Source of the DNA: JAFGGT01 sp036733165
GTDB lineage: Archaea > Methanobacteriota_B > Thermococci > Methanofastidiosales > NM3
NCBI GenBank assembly: GCA_036733165.1
Contig: DAINBB010000012.1
Coordinates: 1-42,608 of the forward strand
DNA length: 42,608 nt
Direction of reading: 5' to 3'
Shown: in pieces, positions 40,549-42,608 of the stretch
Layout of the letters: every line of letters starts with the position of its first letter
Numbering within the stretch: position 1 is the first letter of the stretch
Translations under genes and position numbers: made by a program
The notes under the pieces: generated by a model
Told to the model about the DNA's origin: nothing
The model's input: the letters and a program-made list of their open reading frames with translations, nothing else
Database searches by the model: none

Positions 40549-41427
40549 ATGCCATCCAGAAGAACTGTAAGCATGCTTGAGGCGGGTCTGGTGACCTTTC
40601 TCTGGTCATCCTCATTCATATTCATAAAACTCGGCCTCGAGGACATACCGCCGATGACATTCGCCGCCTACAGGTACACGATGGCCTCTGCGGTTCTTAT
40701 GGCCTATGTGTTTGCACGCCACCGCAGCTACGTCATGTCGCTTGACAGGGATAAGGTCTTGAAATATGTTTTCTTGGGATTCTGCGGCTATTTCATTGCC
40801 CAGGGCATGCAGTTCTTCGGCCTCTATTACCTCCAAGCGATAACCGTCACGTTCATACTGAACATGACACCTCTGATCGTCCTTTTCCTTGGTGTGGTCA
40901 TCCTGGGCGAGAAGCCCGGCCGGAGACAGTTGCTGGGCGTTGGCATTGCCCTGTTGGGGGTGATGGCGTTCTTCAGCGGGGAGGACCTCCAGATCGACCA
41001 GAAGATGGGGGTCGTGCTAACGTTCATCTCCGGCGTGGGTTGGGCTGTCTACATGGTGGCCACAAGGCATATCGTGAGGAAGGACGGTGAGAACGTGGTA
41101 GTGATGACTGCCATATCGATGTTCTCCGGGGCCATGATGCTCCTGATCGGTTCTCTGGCGTCTGATGACATCTGCACCATTTCGAACAGCGGCATTCTCA
41201 TAATAGTATGGCTGGCACTTGCGAACACTGCAGCCGCATTCTTCCTGTGGAACAGGGCGCTCATACACCTCCATGCATATGAGCAGTCCATACTGCAGAA
41301 CACGATGCTTATCCAGATAACGATACTTGCCATGATCACGCTTGGCGAGTCCGTCGACCTTGCGAATCTTGCGGGTATAAGTTTGGTATTCCTTGGTGTT
41401 CTGATAGTGGTTTTAAAAAAGAAATGA
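40549..41427 (+). CDS. DMT superfamily transporter (EamA domains)
   Basis: 292 residues from ATG 40549 (MPSRRTVSMLEAGLVTFLW); the GTG-started extension to 40477 adds a polar N-terminus that is unlike the family. Ten membrane segments form two EamA repeats. The first contains WSSSFIFIKLGLEDIPP and ends with FLGVVILGEKPGRRQLLGVG; the second contains NTAAAFFLWNRALIHL and ends with ITLGESVDLANLAGISLVFL. It is an exporter of amino acids or other metabolites by homology; the substrate is unknown. It stands alone, divergent from the L7Ae cluster. Confidence 0.9.
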   Translation: MPSRRTVSMLEAGLVTFLWSSSFIFIKLGLEDIPPMTFAAYRYTMASAVLMAYVFARHRSYVMSLDRDKVLKYVFLGFCGYFIAQGMQFFGLYYLQAITVTFILNMTPLIVLFLGVVILGEKPGRRQLLGVGIALLGVMAFFSGEDLQIDQKMGVVLTFISGVGWAVYMVATRHIVRKDGENVVVMTAISMFSGAMMLLIGSLASDDICTISNSGILIIVWLALANTAAAFFLWNRALIHLHAYEQSILQNTMLIQITILAMITLGESVDLANLAGISLVFLGVLIVVLKKK

Positions 41428-41620
41428 GATGGGGGCCATATAGACAAAATATCAAGGATGTGCCCAGATATTGACGTTGCATCAATACAAACAATATTGT
41501 CAAACGCATACAATATTCAATATTTGCCACGTTAGAGCAAGAATCTACGATATACTATATAACCAAAATGTAGTATATGTATTTATTGAAAATTAAGAAT
41601 AAATAATAAAATGATATTTA

Positions 41621-42608
41621 TCAGGGATATTCAAAAGGTATCTCTATTTTCACAGGGAGGCTTTCTGTAGGTATCTCTATTGTGAATATCAATACTTCTG
41701 AATCCTCATTTATGTTCTCAAAAACAAGATAACCCTCCCGGATTTCAAACGCCCCATAATCCCCAGAGAGGTCTGCTGGTGAACCGATAAAGTAAACAGG
41801 CCATTTTGTTCCTTCATCATCAACGATATAACAGTTGATATTTGGATAGATGGTGTTCTCACCATCAAATGTATTCTCTATTATTAGATCTGTCCTGAAA
41901 TGTGTGACCAAAGGTCCTGACGTGCCATATTGCAGGTGCGTATAATATCCTATCTTAACTAAAGTGACGTTGAAATTCGCTTCAAGATCAGAGACCCCTA
42001 TCTCCTTAATCCCTATGAATGAGGAACAGATCCAAACACATTCTTCTGAACAGTGCAGCCAGTAACCGTATTCCGGCTCGAAGGAATCGAACTGCCCCCC
42101 GTATCCCACATGATAGTATTCGTAGCTCTGAGTATTTGAGTTCCATCTATAAACATAGTCAACATATCCAAGAATGTTGTTCAGTCCGGTCTCTATTGAC
42201 ACAGTTTCCTGACTCTGCCACCCAACAAGGTTCCACCCCTCCGTGAGATATATCTGCTCACTAGGTTCTATCATCTCTGTTATCAAAAGCTGTTGAAGTT
42301 TCGCATTGGTGGAATGTACCCAAAATCCGTGAGACTTGTCAATCTCGGTGAACTGTCCACCATATCCTCTATGGTAATACATGTAATGATTCCCAGTTGA
42401 ATCCCACTTGTAAACGTAATCGATTGATTCGTCTATCTCAGAAAAGACTGCTTCGATTGTCCTGTTCTCAGGGAGATAATAAAAAGACACTAGATTCCAT
42501 CCATTAAAGAAGGTAATATCCATGCCTTTCTTTATCGTGACAGACCAAGTTACGGACCAGTCGCTGTAGTTCCCGGCCGCGTCCTTGGCCCTGACGTGCC
42601 AGTAGTGC
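41621..42608 (-). CDS. Secreted protein ending with tandem Trp/Tyr-rich modules, N-terminus beyond window
   Basis: The frame is open to the window edge; the ATG at 42523 is internal, because the upstream codons read HYWHVRAKDAAGNYSDWSVT, a fibronectin-III-like strand pair. At least 328 residues are visible. Two modules (DNA about 42505-42265 and 42240-42045) follow: FFNGWNLVSFYYLPE...YVYKWDSTGNHYMYYHRGYG and EGWNLVGWQSQE...YVYRWNSNTQSYEYYHVGYG. Then comes a C-terminal beta-sandwich of about 140 residues (IGVSDLEANFNVTLVKIGYY to the end), unlike the other two module-bearing proteins, in which the module is terminal. No membrane anchor is seen. A separately evolved relative of the protease and giant-protein ends. 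Confidence 0.85.
   Translation of the reverse strand, partial: HYWHVRAKDAAGNYSDWSVTWSVTIKKGMDITFFNGWNLVSFYYLPENRTIEAVFSEIDESIDYVYKWDSTGNHYMYYHRGYGGQFTEIDKSHGFWVHSTNAKLQQLLITEMIEPSEQIYLTEGWNLVGWQSQETVSIETGLNNILGYVDYVYRWNSNTQSYEYYHVGYGGQFDSFEPEYGYWLHCSEECVWICSSFIGIKEIGVSDLEANFNVTLVKIGYYTHLQYGTSGPLVTHFRTDLIIENTFDGENTIYPNINCYIVDDEGTKWPVYFIGSPADLSGDYGAFEIREGYLVFENINEDSEVLIFTIEIPTESLPVKIEIPFEYP
42045..42510 (-). repeat. Tandem Trp/Tyr-rich module, copies 5-6
   Basis: More divergent copies of the module at 11185-11700 and 13696-14215. The order GWNLV, YVDYVY(R/K)W, GYGGQF(D/T), GYWLH is kept, but the central SHYIE segment is replaced by YYHVGYG. Confidence 0.8.

Noticed and set aside
41428..41620. 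Intergenic stretch before the last secreted-protein gene
   Set aside because: AT-rich, with only short weak dyads (for example TGATAAATATCA at the stop); no gene or clear terminator.

Overview
The window is chromosomal DNA from a euryarchaeon. The evidence is the archaeal translation and transcription genes (L7Ae, S28e, L24e, aIF5B, S6e, aIF2-gamma, Rpo7/RpoE', Spt4, S24e, S27ae, and a GTP-dependent dephospho-CoA kinase), archaeal TATA boxes 22-30 bp before leaderless starts, and GGAGGTGA-type ribosome binding sites. Gene order and the load of large secreted beta-sandwich proteins suggest a Thermoplasmata-like lineage. That placement is inference; no rRNA gene is present to test it.

Layout. 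1-1752: divergent glycosyltransferase (partial) and polysaccharide deacetylase. 1794-3223: tRNA-Val(CAC), a complete tyrosine recombinase and a 56-residue protein with a perfect Shine-Dalgarno site, trailing into AT-rich DNA with a decayed lipoprotein gene. 3692-24395: a secretome island. It holds a small secreted protein; a four-gene ABC transporter operon whose first gene carries two in-frame UAG codons before an intact C-terminal membrane anchor; a second lipoprotein; a DUF1616 membrane protein; a secreted papain-like protease; a secreted beta-sandwich protein with a partner; a 1679-residue beta-propeller/Ig protein; and a divergent pair of proteins that share an N-terminal domain, one of 1544 residues with a three-domain higher-order repeat. 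24483-24780 is a pseudogene remnant. 24783-31271: an NAD-kinase-like gene and trpB2, a transglutaminase-like protein, a DUF401 permease, a choice-of-anchor-L secreted protein and a lipoprotein. 31342-40470: a compact minus-strand information-processing cluster of 14 genes plus tRNA-Thr(UGU), with no internal gap above about 50 bp and with a membrane pyrophosphatase gene in the middle. The right edge holds a DMT-family exporter and the C-terminal part of another secreted protein.

Themes. (1) Three different secreted proteins end in the same tandem Trp/Tyr-rich module. (2) Several genes at transcription-unit ends have an inverted repeat that includes or abuts the stop codon, four of them followed by a U-tract, which looks like bacterial intrinsic termination. 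(3) Several promoters carry an inverted repeat between the predicted transcription start and the start codon. (4) UAG is probably a working stop in this genome, because homologous protein ends terminate at UAG in one gene and UGA in another. That makes the double-UAG lipoprotein tail the most puzzling single locus. (5) The GTPase beta-1 strand of aIF2-gamma is encoded upstream of the first AUG with no AUG, GUG or UUG available, pointing to a non-canonical start codon.
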